Shown here: one piece after another, positions 9,386 through 17,220 of the stretch
Layout of the letters: each line of letters opens with the position of its first letter
How positions within the stretch are numbered: position 1 is the first letter of the stretch
Assembly (NCBI GenBank): GCA_021841935.1
Contig: JAKCDL010000002.1
Location: 62,001 to 126,000 of the forward strand
DNA length: 64,000 bases
Direction: 5' to 3'
From: Actinomycetes bacterium
GTDB taxonomy: Bacteria > Actinomycetota > Acidimicrobiia > Acidimicrobiales > Acidimicrobiaceae
Translations under genes and position numbers: made by a program
Notes under the pieces: generated by a model
What the model was told of the DNA's origin: nothing
Databases searched by the model: none
The model's input: only the letters and a program-made list of their open reading frames with translations

Positions 9386-10068
9386 TGGGTGTCTTCGATG
9401 GTTTCAAGGGATTCAAGGTTACGTTCAAGCAAATCTCTGAACCGCGTGTAACAAAGCAATATCCAGAGGAGAAGCGACCAAAGCCGCAACGATTTCACGG
9501 TCGTCACGTTTTGAATCGATATGAAGATGGCATGGAAAAGTGCATAGGTTGTGAATTGTGCGCTGGAGTGTGCCCCGTAGGTTGCATCTACGTGCGTGGG
9601 GCTGACAACTCTCTAGATGATCCTGTTTCGCCCGGAGAACGTTACGGTTTTGTCTATGAGATTAACTATCTCAGGTGCATCCACTGCGATCTGTGCGTTG
9701 AGGCATGCCCGACTGAGGCGATCACTGAATCGAAGCTCTTTGAGTTCTCATTTACGTCGCGTGATGATGCCATCTATACCAAGAGCGAGCTCGTCGTCGA
9801 CGATGATGGAACCCCAAGAAAGATGCCTTGGGAAGATTGGCACGAAGGCGATGAATTGGCGACCTCAGGTTGGATGCGGGCGACATCACCTTCGGGCGAC
9901 AATGACTTTGAAGGTGTCGTCCACTGGTCGAATGAGCTTGGTTTTGGAACGCGTGACCCTGAAAATGGGCAAAGTGTAGATGAGCGAGTCGATGTAGAAA
10001 ATCCATTTTCGATTCGTGTGGTAAAGGCCGACCGCATAAGTCGTCAAAGCGGCGGAAAGGTGCGTTAA
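9385..10068 (+). CDS. nuoI: NADH-quinone oxidoreductase subunit I
   Basis: Ferredoxin-like subunit holding clusters N6a and N6b, which bridge NuoG to NuoB. Two C-x2-C-x2-C-x3-CP motifs are present: C53, C56, C59, C63 in CIGCELCAGVCP and C98, C101, C104, C108 in CIHCDLCVEACP. The start is GTG 9385, overlapping the nuoH TAG; an AGGAGAT site lies just inside nuoH. At 227 residues it has a long C-terminal tail of about 100 residues, acidic then basic, beyond the ferredoxin fold. Confidence 0.96.
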   Translation: MGVFDGFKGFKVTFKQISEPRVTKQYPEEKRPKPQRFHGRHVLNRYEDGMEKCIGCELCAGVCPVGCIYVRGADNSLDDPVSPGERYGFVYEINYLRCIHCDLCVEACPTEAITESKLFEFSFTSRDDAIYTKSELVVDDDGTPRKMPWEDWHEGDELATSGWMRATSPSGDNDFEGVVHWSNELGFGTRDPENGQSVDERVDVENPFSIRVVKADRISRQSGGKVR

Positions 10069-10069
10069 A

Positions 10070-10735
10070 GTGGGCTCTCTCTTACTTGGGGTTATTGCGA
10101 AGCCGGATCTTATCGTCTTCTTGGCCGCGGCTCTGGTGGTTGTTGCTGGTGGTATCGGGGTTATCTCGTATAGGAATCCAGTCCACTCGGCGCTGTCGCT
10201 CGTCATGACAATGTTTGGAATTGCGACGCTATTTATCGAGCAAAATGCTCAATTCTTGGCTGCGGTTCAGATAATCGTCTACGCGGGAGCAATCGTTGTA
10301 CTCTTCCTCTTTGTTATCATGCTTTTGGGCGTAGATAGGGCTGAGGTATTTTCTCGAGAGCGAATTCGGGCGCAAAGGCCTTTAGCGGCTGTCGCCGGAG
10401 TTGTTACACTCGGAGAGATTTTGATCTTGGGACATGCTACTTGGGCCACGGGGGCAAAGGCGGCGACCGGACCTGTAGGCAACTCGTCAGATAATGTCTT
10501 CAAGATAGCTCAGGTGGTGTTTAGTACTTATTTGCTTCCTTTTGAAGCTACCGCCATTCTCTTGGTTATCGCGGTTCTGTCCGCGGTTTACCTCTCCAAG
10601 CGCGTCGTTGTAAATGTTGATGAGGCATTAGAGGCTCCTCTTGAAGTCGCTTCGTCGAGTGATGAAGAGAGTTTTGACGAAGTCACCACTCCAAAGACGA
10701 GTTCTGAAAATGATGATGAGGTCTACGAAGTATGA
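10070..10735 (+). CDS. nuoJ: NADH-quinone oxidoreductase subunit J with acidic C-terminal tail
   Basis: Membrane subunit (ND6 type) involved in coupling quinone chemistry to proton pumping. Hydrophobic helices include [20 protein letters not shown] and the conserved [20 protein letters not shown]. The start is GTG, one base after the nuoI stop. After the last helix and the NVDEAL stretch there is a hydrophilic tail of about 40 residues dominated by Glu, Asp and Ser, which is not part of the core family fold. The 3' end overlaps nuoK by four bases (ATGA). Confidence 0.94.
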   Translation: MGSLLLGVIAKPDLIVFLAAALVVVAGGIGVISYRNPVHSALSLVMTMFGIATLFIEQNAQFLAAVQIIVYAGAIVVLFLFVIMLLGVDRAEVFSRERIRAQRPLAAVAGVVTLGEILILGHATWATGAKAATGPVGNSSDNVFKIAQVVFSTYLLPFEATAILLVIAVLSAVYLSKRVVVNVDEALEAPLEVASSSDEESFDEVTTPKTSSENDDEVYEV

Positions 10736-11037
10736 CAGTTCCTGGAAATTGGTATCTAATTTTGTCAGCGATCCTCTTTTCGCTAGGCGTAATAGGGGTC
10801 TTAGTTCGCAAGAACGTAATTGTCATGTTTATGTCGGTTGAAATGATGCTCAACGCCGTGAACCTCTCATTTGTGACCTTCTCTCGAATGCTTGGCGATA
10901 TTGGGGGGCAGGTTCTGGTCTTTTTCGTGCTTGTTGTCGCAGCAGCTGAGGTGGTAGTTGGGTTGGGCATCATAGTTTCAATTTTTAGACGGCGTGTCGG
11001 CGTAACCGCAGATGACTTACATATCTTGGAAGGGTAA
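10732..11037 (+). CDS. nuoK: NADH-quinone oxidoreductase subunit K
   Basis: Small membrane subunit (ND4L type) with three transmembrane helices that takes part in proton transfer through buried glutamates. [20 protein letters not shown] contains the conserved first glutamate, and the second is in [18 protein letters not shown]. At 101 residues it has the usual size. ATG 10732 overlaps the nuoJ stop, and nuoL starts six bases downstream. Confidence 0.96.
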   Translation: MTVPGNWYLILSAILFSLGVIGVLVRKNVIVMFMSVEMMLNAVNLSFVTFSRMLGDIGGQVLVFFVLVVAAAEVVVGLGIIVSIFRRRVGVTADDLHILEG

Positions 11038-11043
11038 TCTCGA

Positions 11044-12939
11044 GTGAATTCTCTGTTAGTACTTGTTCCGGCTCTTCCATTAGCTGGTTTTATTATAAAT
11101 CTTTTTGTAGGCTCTAAATTTCCTAAGAAGGCAAGTGGAGCTCTAGCGACGCTAGCTGTAGGTTCTGCCTTTGTAATTGCGGTAGTTGAATATTTTCACC
11201 TACTTTCCTTGGCGTCAGCTAACCGCGTTATCGATACCAACGTATTCACCTGGTTTGCCGGAGGCTCTTTAAGCATTCACTTCGGCCTCTATCTAGATCC
11301 GTTATCGGCTGTAATGATCCTATTTGTTACAGGTGTTGCTACTTTGATACACGCATATTCAATTGCATATATGGAGCACGATCCTCGAATGAAGACGTTC
11401 TTTGTGTACTTGAACCTCTTCGTCTTTTCCATGCTGGTTTTGGTTCTGGCCAACAACTTTGTACTGGCTTTCTTGGGATGGGAAGGCGTCGGAGCGTGTT
11501 CTTATTGGTTGATTTCGTTTTGGTTTCACCGTGATAGTGCTGCTTCGGCCGGCAAAAAGGCATTCATCATCAATCGCGTAGGTGACTTTGGATATCTACT
11601 CGGAATGTTCTACATCTTTGATGTCGTCAAGTCGCTCGACTATCACAATGTTCTTGGGTCCGCCTTGGGTTCTGGATCTCTTAGCATTTCCCCACATCAA
11701 GCAACAGTTATTGCACTCCTGCTCTTTATTGGAGCAGCAGGAAAGTCTGCTCAGGTGCCGTTATTTGTATGGTTGGTAGATGCTATGGAAGGCCCAACCC
11801 CAGTTTCTGCGCTAATTCACGCTGCAACAATGGTTACGGCCGGTGTATACCTGATGGCTCGTATCGCCCCAATAATTCACCTATCTAGCGTCGCGTCAAC
11901 CACTATCGCGATCGTTGGAGTGGCTACGGCGTTTATAGCTGCAATGGCTGCAACCGCACAAAATGATATCAAGAAGGTACTTGCCTATTCGACGGTTTCG
12001 CAGCTTGGATACATGTTTCTAGGAATTGGAAGTGGTGCTTACGTGGCTGCCATCTTCTTGATGGTCACGCACGCATTTTACAAGGCGCTCCTCTTCTTGG
12101 GATCAGGATCTGTAATCCATGCCATGAGTGATGAGCAAGATATCAAGAAGATGGGTGCTCTATATAAGGTTATGCCAATTACTGGATTTACCTTTGTAAT
12201 CGCTTGGTTATCGATAGCAGGAGTACCACCATTTTCTGGCTTCTTCTCGAAGGGTGACGTTCTACTTGCCGCCTACTCGAAGAGCCCTATCCTTTGGCTA
12301 GTAGGTGCTATAACAGCGATTTTGACTGCCTACTATATGGGTCGCGAAGTCTATTTGGTCTTCTTCGGTGGTGCTAGGTACAAAGAGGCAGGAGATTTTC
12401 ATCCCCACGAATCACCGAAGCTAATGACGTATCCTCTAATAGTTCTTGCAATTCTCTCGATACTTGGCGGACTTCTAAATCTTGGATTTAGCTCAGGAAC
12501 AGACTTTTTGTCAAACTGGCTTTTGCCAGTCTTCGGTAACGCGCAACAGTCGTTGACCTTTGGTGGAGGAACTAAGTTGATGCTCGAAGGAGCAGACATC
12601 GTCTTTGCGGCGATTGGAATCTTCCTTGCTTCGCGAATTTGGTCGCAAAGTGCTACTAATCCTGGTCTCGAACGCGAGATTCTCAGACGTGGTTGGGGTA
12701 TCGATGACTTCCTCGATTTGCTCTTCTCTCGACAAGGTGAGAAGGTTGCAAATGAGCTCAATGGTTTTGTGGACCCCATGGTCATCGACGGCGCGGTTGT
12801 TGGTGGTGCGAACTTAGTTCGCTTGAGTGCTGGTGTTATGAGACGTCTGCAAAATGGTTACGTCCGTTCGTATGCTTTAGTGATCTCACTTGGAGTCGTA
12901 GTTCTATTGGGTTACGTAGTTACGAGGGCATCTTTCTAA
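11044..12939 (+). CDS. nuoL: NADH-quinone oxidoreductase subunit L
   Basis: The distal antiporter-like subunit (ND5 type) that pumps protons and carries the long lateral helix. Conserved signatures include NNFVLAFLGWEGVGACSYWL, AAGKSAQVPLFVWLVDAMEG, PTPVSALIHAATMVTAGVYL and DIKKVLAYSTVSQLGYMFLG. The start is GTG 11044, a few bases after nuoK. The length of 631 residues is normal. It is followed by a 40-base gap before nuoM, the second-longest break within the operon. Confidence 0.96.
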   Translation: MNSLLVLVPALPLAGFIINLFVGSKFPKKASGALATLAVGSAFVIAVVEYFHLLSLASANRVIDTNVFTWFAGGSLSIHFGLYLDPLSAVMILFVTGVATLIHAYSIAYMEHDPRMKTFFVYLNLFVFSMLVLVLANNFVLAFLGWEGVGACSYWLISFWFHRDSAASAGKKAFIINRVGDFGYLLGMFYIFDVVKSLDYHNVLGSALGSGSLSISPHQATVIALLLFIGAAGKSAQVPLFVWLVDAMEGPTPVSALIHAATMVTAGVYLMARIAPIIHLSSVASTTIAIVGVATAFIAAMAATAQNDIKKVLAYSTVSQLGYMFLGIGSGAYVAAIFLMVTHAFYKALLFLGSGSVIHAMSDEQDIKKMGALYKVMPITGFTFVIAWLSIAGVPPFSGFFSKGDVLLAAYSKSPILWLVGAITAILTAYYMGREVYLVFFGGARYKEAGDFHPHESPKLMTYPLIVLAILSILGGLLNLGFSSGTDFLSNWLLPVFGNAQQSLTFGGGTKLMLEGADIVFAAIGIFLASRIWSQSATNPGLEREILRRGWGIDDFLDLLFSRQGEKVANELNGFVDPMVIDGAVVGGANLVRLSAGVMRRLQNGYVRSYALVISLGVVVLLGYVVTRASF

Positions 12940-12979
12940 TGGCGAAAATGAATATTGGATTTGAGATTGGTACAAACAG

Positions 12980-14524
12980 ATGACATCAGTAGTTGAGGCA
13001 CTAATAATCATTCCGGCCGTTGTAGCTCTCCTCCTAGCTATATTGCCCAAATCCTCATCGAGATCTATAGTTCAGTCAATTACATCAGTGACGATGTTGC
13101 TACTGCTAATAGGTGCTGGTGCAGTAGCGTTTTCTTTCAAAGCTGGAATTGCAGGTTATCAATTCGTTTCAAGCTATTCCTGGATTCCGGCCTTTGGAAT
13201 CTCTTGGAAGATGGGAGTTGATGGAATCTCTCTCTTCCTAGTGCTACTAACAGCAGTTATATTTCCAATTGCCTTCATCGGTGCGGGGGAAAAGGGAAAC
13301 ACAAAGTCCTTTGCAGCCTGGATGCTATTGCTAGAGTCTGCGTGTTTTGGCAGTTTCTTGAGTATCGATCTCTTTGCCTTCTTTGTTACGTTCGAATTGA
13401 CATTGATCCCCTCCTACTTCATTATTGGCTCGTGGGGCTACGAAAAGAGCGGACCAGCTGCCATCAAGTTCTTCGTGTATACGTTTTTAGGTTCGGCACT
13501 CTTGCTAGTGGGAATGTTGGCGCTCGTTTTCATCCATGCGAGTCAGGGACATCCCATTACCTTTGACATAACGAAGCTAATGAATACATCCATGGCTTCA
13601 AGTACTGAAAAGTGGCTCTTCGCCGCCTTTACCGCTGCGTTCGCGGTAAAGGCGCCTATGTTCCCATTTCATACTTGGTCACCTGACGCCTATCGACAAA
13701 GTCCGACCGCGGGCGTAATGGTTTTGGCCGCCGTAATGGCAAAGCTTGGAACATATGGTATCTTGCGCTTCGATCTCTCTCTATTTCCTCACGCAACCAT
13801 AGCCTTCACGCCTCTAATCCTGACCCTAGCTGTGGTTGGAATTATCTACGGCGCAATAGTTGCTGCTGGGGAGAAAGATCTCAAGCGAATGCTTGCGTAC
13901 TCTTCCCTCTCCCATATGGGCTTTATAATTCTGGGAATCTTTGGGTTGACTTCGATCGGCGCCGCAGGCGGAGTGCTTCAGATGATCAACCACGGAATTT
14001 ACACGTCGGCACTCTTTCTCCTTGTTGGCTATTTATATGCAAAGACAAATATCTTCGACATGACGAAGATGGGAGGTTTGCAAAAGAAGCTTCCGATTTT
14101 GGCGGGTATCTTTACCCTCTTCGTGATGTCGTCGGTGGGTCTTCCAGGGCTTAGCGGCTTTGTGGGAGAGTTCATGATACTTCTGGGTACCTTCTCAAGC
14201 CACCGATGGTGGGCTGTAGCAGGTACTACTGGGGTGATCCTCGGTGCGGTTTATATGCTTTGGAGTTACCAGCAGATCTTTCACGGCTCTAAAGAAACCG
14301 AAGTTTCACCGGATAGTGACTCTCGGGGTATCGATCTAAGTGTTCGCCAAATTGCCATCCTTGCTCCCCTTGTCTTGATAGTTGTCCTTGTCGGTGTCTA
14401 TCCTCGGCCACTCTTGAGTCGAATTACGCCGTCGGTTGATGCTTTGATTGGTCATGTTGACGCTGCCAAGAGTGCTCCCGCAGCGATTGCGAAACTGAAC
14501 GTAAGTGGAAAGGTAACTCACTGA
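12980..14524 (+). CDS. nuoM: NADH-quinone oxidoreductase subunit M
   Basis: Antiporter-like proton-pumping subunit (ND4 type). Motifs seen: KMGVDGISLFLVLLTAVIFP, FFVTFELTLIPSYFIIGSWG with the key transmembrane glutamate, AVKAPMFPFHTWSPDAYRQS and KRMLAYSSLSHMGFIILG. At 514 residues its length is normal. It starts at ATG 12980 and overlaps nuoN by one base (TGATG). Confidence 0.96.
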   Translation: MTSVVEALIIIPAVVALLLAILPKSSSRSIVQSITSVTMLLLLIGAGAVAFSFKAGIAGYQFVSSYSWIPAFGISWKMGVDGISLFLVLLTAVIFPIAFIGAGEKGNTKSFAAWMLLLESACFGSFLSIDLFAFFVTFELTLIPSYFIIGSWGYEKSGPAAIKFFVYTFLGSALLLVGMLALVFIHASQGHPITFDITKLMNTSMASSTEKWLFAAFTAAFAVKAPMFPFHTWSPDAYRQSPTAGVMVLAAVMAKLGTYGILRFDLSLFPHATIAFTPLILTLAVVGIIYGAIVAAGEKDLKRMLAYSSLSHMGFIILGIFGLTSIGAAGGVLQMINHGIYTSALFLLVGYLYAKTNIFDMTKMGGLQKKLPILAGIFTLFVMSSVGLPGLSGFVGEFMILLGTFSSHRWWAVAGTTGVILGAVYMLWSYQQIFHGSKETEVSPDSDSRGIDLSVRQIAILAPLVLIVVLVGVYPRPLLSRITPSVDALIGHVDAAKSAPAAIAKLNVSGKVTH

Positions 14525-16113
14525 TGAATTTCGGTCTTTTTGGAACTATCGCACAAGGATCGGTAATTCAGTTCCCGTCGATTTCTTATAAATCGATTGG
14601 TCCAGAATTAGTTTTAGTTGTCGGATCTCTAATCATCATGGTTGTGACATCGTTATTTCCAGCTATGCGCCGACGCGAAGTCGTTACATTCATGTCGAGT
14701 TCGGTAGCTGCCATAGCGCTTATTGATTCAATAGTTTTGTGGAGTCAGTTTCGTTCACATGGGGCTTACAGGGCAATCGCTGGATCGATCACGCTCGATG
14801 GTTTCTCAGTCTTTATGATGGTAACAATCTCGTCAGCGGCCCTTCTTGGGTCTCTAGCCGCTGGTAGCTACTTGACGAAGAGCAATGTGGGAGTCGTAGA
14901 GTTTCAAAGTTTGCTCCTTCTTGCATCCTCCGGTGGAATGATTTTGGCCAGTGCCGGCGATTTGATTGTGATCTTCGTAGGTCTTGAAGTTCTGTCTATA
15001 GCCCTGTACGTACTTGCTGCCTTTGAAAAGAGAAATTCGAGATCGGGAGAGGCGGGGCTCAAGTACTTCATACTCGGAGGCTTCTCCTCGGCGATCTTCT
15101 TGTACGGTATAGCTTTGACCTATGGGGCAACTGGTAGTACCAACATTTCAAAGATTGCCGGGTATCTTGCCGCGAACACCATAACGAACAACGGAGTTCT
15201 CCTTGCTGGAATTGCCCTACTTATCGTAGGATTCGCCTTCAAGGTTGCAGCCGTTCCGTTTCACCTTTGGACCCCCGATGTCTACCAGGGATCTCCATCT
15301 GTCTCTACTGGATATATGGCAGCAGCGGCCAAAGCAGCCGGCTTTGCTGGACTTCTTCGCGTCTTGGTAACCGCTTTCCCGACATTGTCCAATCAGTGGC
15401 GCCCGATTTTGTGGGTTTTGGCTGGTTTGACTATGGTATTTGGCGCCGCGTTGGCATTGATTCAAAAAGACGTGAAGCGTATGCTTGCTTACTCATCGAT
15501 AAATCATGCTGGTTTTGTGATGTTAGGAGTAGCCGCGGGTAGTTCGAGCGGCACATCTGCCTCTCTTTACTACTTGATTTCTTATACGTTTGTGATAATC
15601 GCTACCTTTGCGATAATTTCAGTCTTCGAAGATCCTGAAGTCGGGGGTGTCAAGCTGACTGATCTTCGTGGCCTCTTTGAGAGATCTCCATTCATTGCAT
15701 TTGCTTTGGCAATATTTCTAGTAGCCCAAGCAGGGGCTCCTTTGACAACTGGTCTCATTGCGAAGTTCTCAGTAGTTGCGGCTACAGTAAGTGCTCACAG
15801 CTACGTGTTGGCGGTTATTGCGATGTTGAGCGCTGTAGTTGCGGCATTCTTCTATCTCCGTATTGTTGCTACTGTTTTTTCAAAGAGTGTCAACCAAGAG
15901 GTCGAGACTGGATATTTTTCAGACTCTGATGATTCGGTTGTTGGAGAGCCTTCTAGCGTGGCTGTTGCTTCAACTGTCGTAGTTGATTCGAAATTGAAGA
16001 TAGATTCACTGACGTATGTGGTTGTTGTGGTGTCGTTGCTTTTCACGGTTGGATTTGGTATCTTTGCAGCTCCATTGAGTCAAATGGCAAATCAGGCTCA
16101 CCTTTTATTTTAG
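14524..16113 (+). CDS. nuoN: NADH-quinone oxidoreductase subunit N
   Basis: Antiporter-like proton-pumping subunit (ND2 type) and last gene of the operon. Motifs: VIFVGLEVLSIALYVLAAFE, GFAFKVAAVPFHLWTPDVYQ, GSPSVSTGYMAAAAKAAGF and QKDVKRMLAYSSINHAGFVM. At 529 residues it contains an acidic, serine-rich cytosolic loop of about 45 residues (including GYFSDSDDSVVGEPSS) before the last helix. The NuoJ tail has a similar composition. A possible weak terminator follows the stop. Confidence 0.95.
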   Translation: MNFGLFGTIAQGSVIQFPSISYKSIGPELVLVVGSLIIMVVTSLFPAMRRREVVTFMSSSVAAIALIDSIVLWSQFRSHGAYRAIAGSITLDGFSVFMMVTISSAALLGSLAAGSYLTKSNVGVVEFQSLLLLASSGGMILASAGDLIVIFVGLEVLSIALYVLAAFEKRNSRSGEAGLKYFILGGFSSAIFLYGIALTYGATGSTNISKIAGYLAANTITNNGVLLAGIALLIVGFAFKVAAVPFHLWTPDVYQGSPSVSTGYMAAAAKAAGFAGLLRVLVTAFPTLSNQWRPILWVLAGLTMVFGAALALIQKDVKRMLAYSSINHAGFVMLGVAAGSSSGTSASLYYLISYTFVIIATFAIISVFEDPEVGGVKLTDLRGLFERSPFIAFALAIFLVAQAGAPLTTGLIAKFSVVAATVSAHSYVLAVIAMLSAVVAAFFYLRIVATVFSKSVNQEVETGYFSDSDDSVVGEPSSVAVASTVVVDSKLKIDSLTYVVVVVSLLFTVGFGIFAAPLSQMANQAHLLF

Positions 16114-16133
16114 CTGATTCGTTCTCTTGATCT

Positions 16134-16157
16134 TTAAAGGGCTTATCTAGTCCTTTT
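16134..16157 (+). terminator. Possible weak terminator after nuoN
   Basis: TTAAAGG pairs with CCTTTTAA across a 10-11-base loop, followed by an AT-rich stretch. The stem is short and AT-rich, so termination here would be inefficient; the assignment rests mainly on its position after the last nuo gene. Confidence 0.3.
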
Positions 16158-16158
16158 A

Positions 16159-16180
16159 ATTTGATATCATTTCATCAAAT
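16159..16180. repeat. Inverted repeat ATTTGAT-N8-ATCAAAT upstream of the patatin-like gene
   Basis: Perfect 7-base arms are separated by 8 bases, about 20 bases before the start codon and upstream of the GAGGTG ribosome-binding site. It could be a protein-binding operator or an RNA hairpin; nothing in the sequence identifies the regulator. Confidence 0.4.
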
Positions 16181-16200
16181 CAGGGGCGAGGTGTTGCTAA

Positions 16201-17220
16201 TTGCGAGTATCCAAAGGCGGAAGTGTAAGAGTCAACTTGCAGCAACATGGGACTGCGCCTCTGCCGCAGATGGATTCTGACTACTACTTCATACTTTCAC
16301 TTGACGGGGGTGGAATTCGTGGTTTGATAACTGCGAGGATATTAGCGGAGATTGAAAAAAGAACCGGAAGGTTTGTATCTAGTCTCTTCGACCTTATCGC
16401 TGGCACTTCAACTGGCGGACTTCTAGCTTTAGCGCTAGCATCTCCGGGATTGATAGGTGAGCCGGCTGAACAGGCCGCGAGATTCATCAAAGTATTCGAA
16501 GATGCCGATAAGAATATCTTTGTGCGTCGTGGCTCAGCCTCGTTTGGCATTATGCATGAAAGGTACCATTCGGAGTCATTCGAGCGATATCTCCGGGAGT
16601 TTTTCGGTGAAACAATGATTTCAGAGGCAGTTTGTGATGTATTGGTTACCTCTTACGATCTAGTTGCACGTGACGTTGTTATTTGGACCCGCTATGACGC
16701 TCAAAATAGCGAGGAAGTCGATGTCCCGTTTTGGTTGGCAGCTAGATCTACTGCTGCGGCGCCGACTTACTTTGACCCTGCTCGAGTTGAGGGTGGTGAT
16801 GGACACCGTTCCTTCATCGATGGGGTGATGGCAGCAAATAATCCAGCGATGTGTGCGTATGCTCATTCAGTGAAGGTAGCCTCCGATAGAAAGCCCTTTA
16901 TTGTCAGCATTGGAACTGGTGTCTTTGACCATCCAATGAAGAGGAAGGCGGATCTTAATTGGGGAGCTGCTCATTGGGCTAAGGAGATACTCCATGTCCT
17001 CATAGAAGGTAGCTCGGAGGTGGTGGATTGGCAACTTCGTGAGATAGTTGGGAGAAGTCAGTACCGACGAATCCAAGGTCATCTTGAATATGCGAATGAG
17101 GCGATCGACGATACGTCCTTTCACAATCTCGAGGCACTACATGTGGATGCGGAGAATTGGATTCGAATCTACGACAAGGAAATTGATCTTATTTGCGAGG
17201 CTTTAAGCTTTCGGGGTTAA
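16201..17220 (+). CDS. Patatin-like phospholipase/acylhydrolase
   Basis: Predicted cytosolic lipid acyl hydrolase with a Ser-Asp dyad. DGGGIRG at 35-41 is the oxyanion-hole loop, GTSTGG has the nucleophile Ser70, and Asp207 lies in FIDGVMAANNP, where most patatins have DGG or DGA. TTG 16201 is preceded by GAGGTG with about 8 bases spacing; ATG 16270 (residue 24) is a shorter alternative that still retains all motifs. No signal peptide or membrane helix is evident. At 339 residues it resembles plant-patatin-type bacterial proteins. It converges with the next gene, the two stops overlapping by 18 bases. The substrate is unknown; a role in membrane lipid turnover is inference. Confidence 0.85.
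   Translation: MRVSKGGSVRVNLQQHGTAPLPQMDSDYYFILSLDGGGIRGLITARILAEIEKRTGRFVSSLFDLIAGTSTGGLLALALASPGLIGEPAEQAARFIKVFEDADKNIFVRRGSASFGIMHERYHSESFERYLREFFGETMISEAVCDVLVTSYDLVARDVVIWTRYDAQNSEEVDVPFWLAARSTAAAPTYFDPARVEGGDGHRSFIDGVMAANNPAMCAYAHSVKVASDRKPFIVSIGTGVFDHPMKRKADLNWGAAHWAKEILHVLIEGSSEVVDWQLREIVGRSQYRRIQGHLEYANEAIDDTSFHNLEALHVDAENWIRIYDKEIDLICEALSFRG

Noticed and set aside
16201-17220. Patatin-like gene as a CBASS effector (CapV type)
   Set aside because: No cyclic-oligonucleotide synthase or CBASS accessory gene lies nearby; neighbours are lipid and housekeeping genes.
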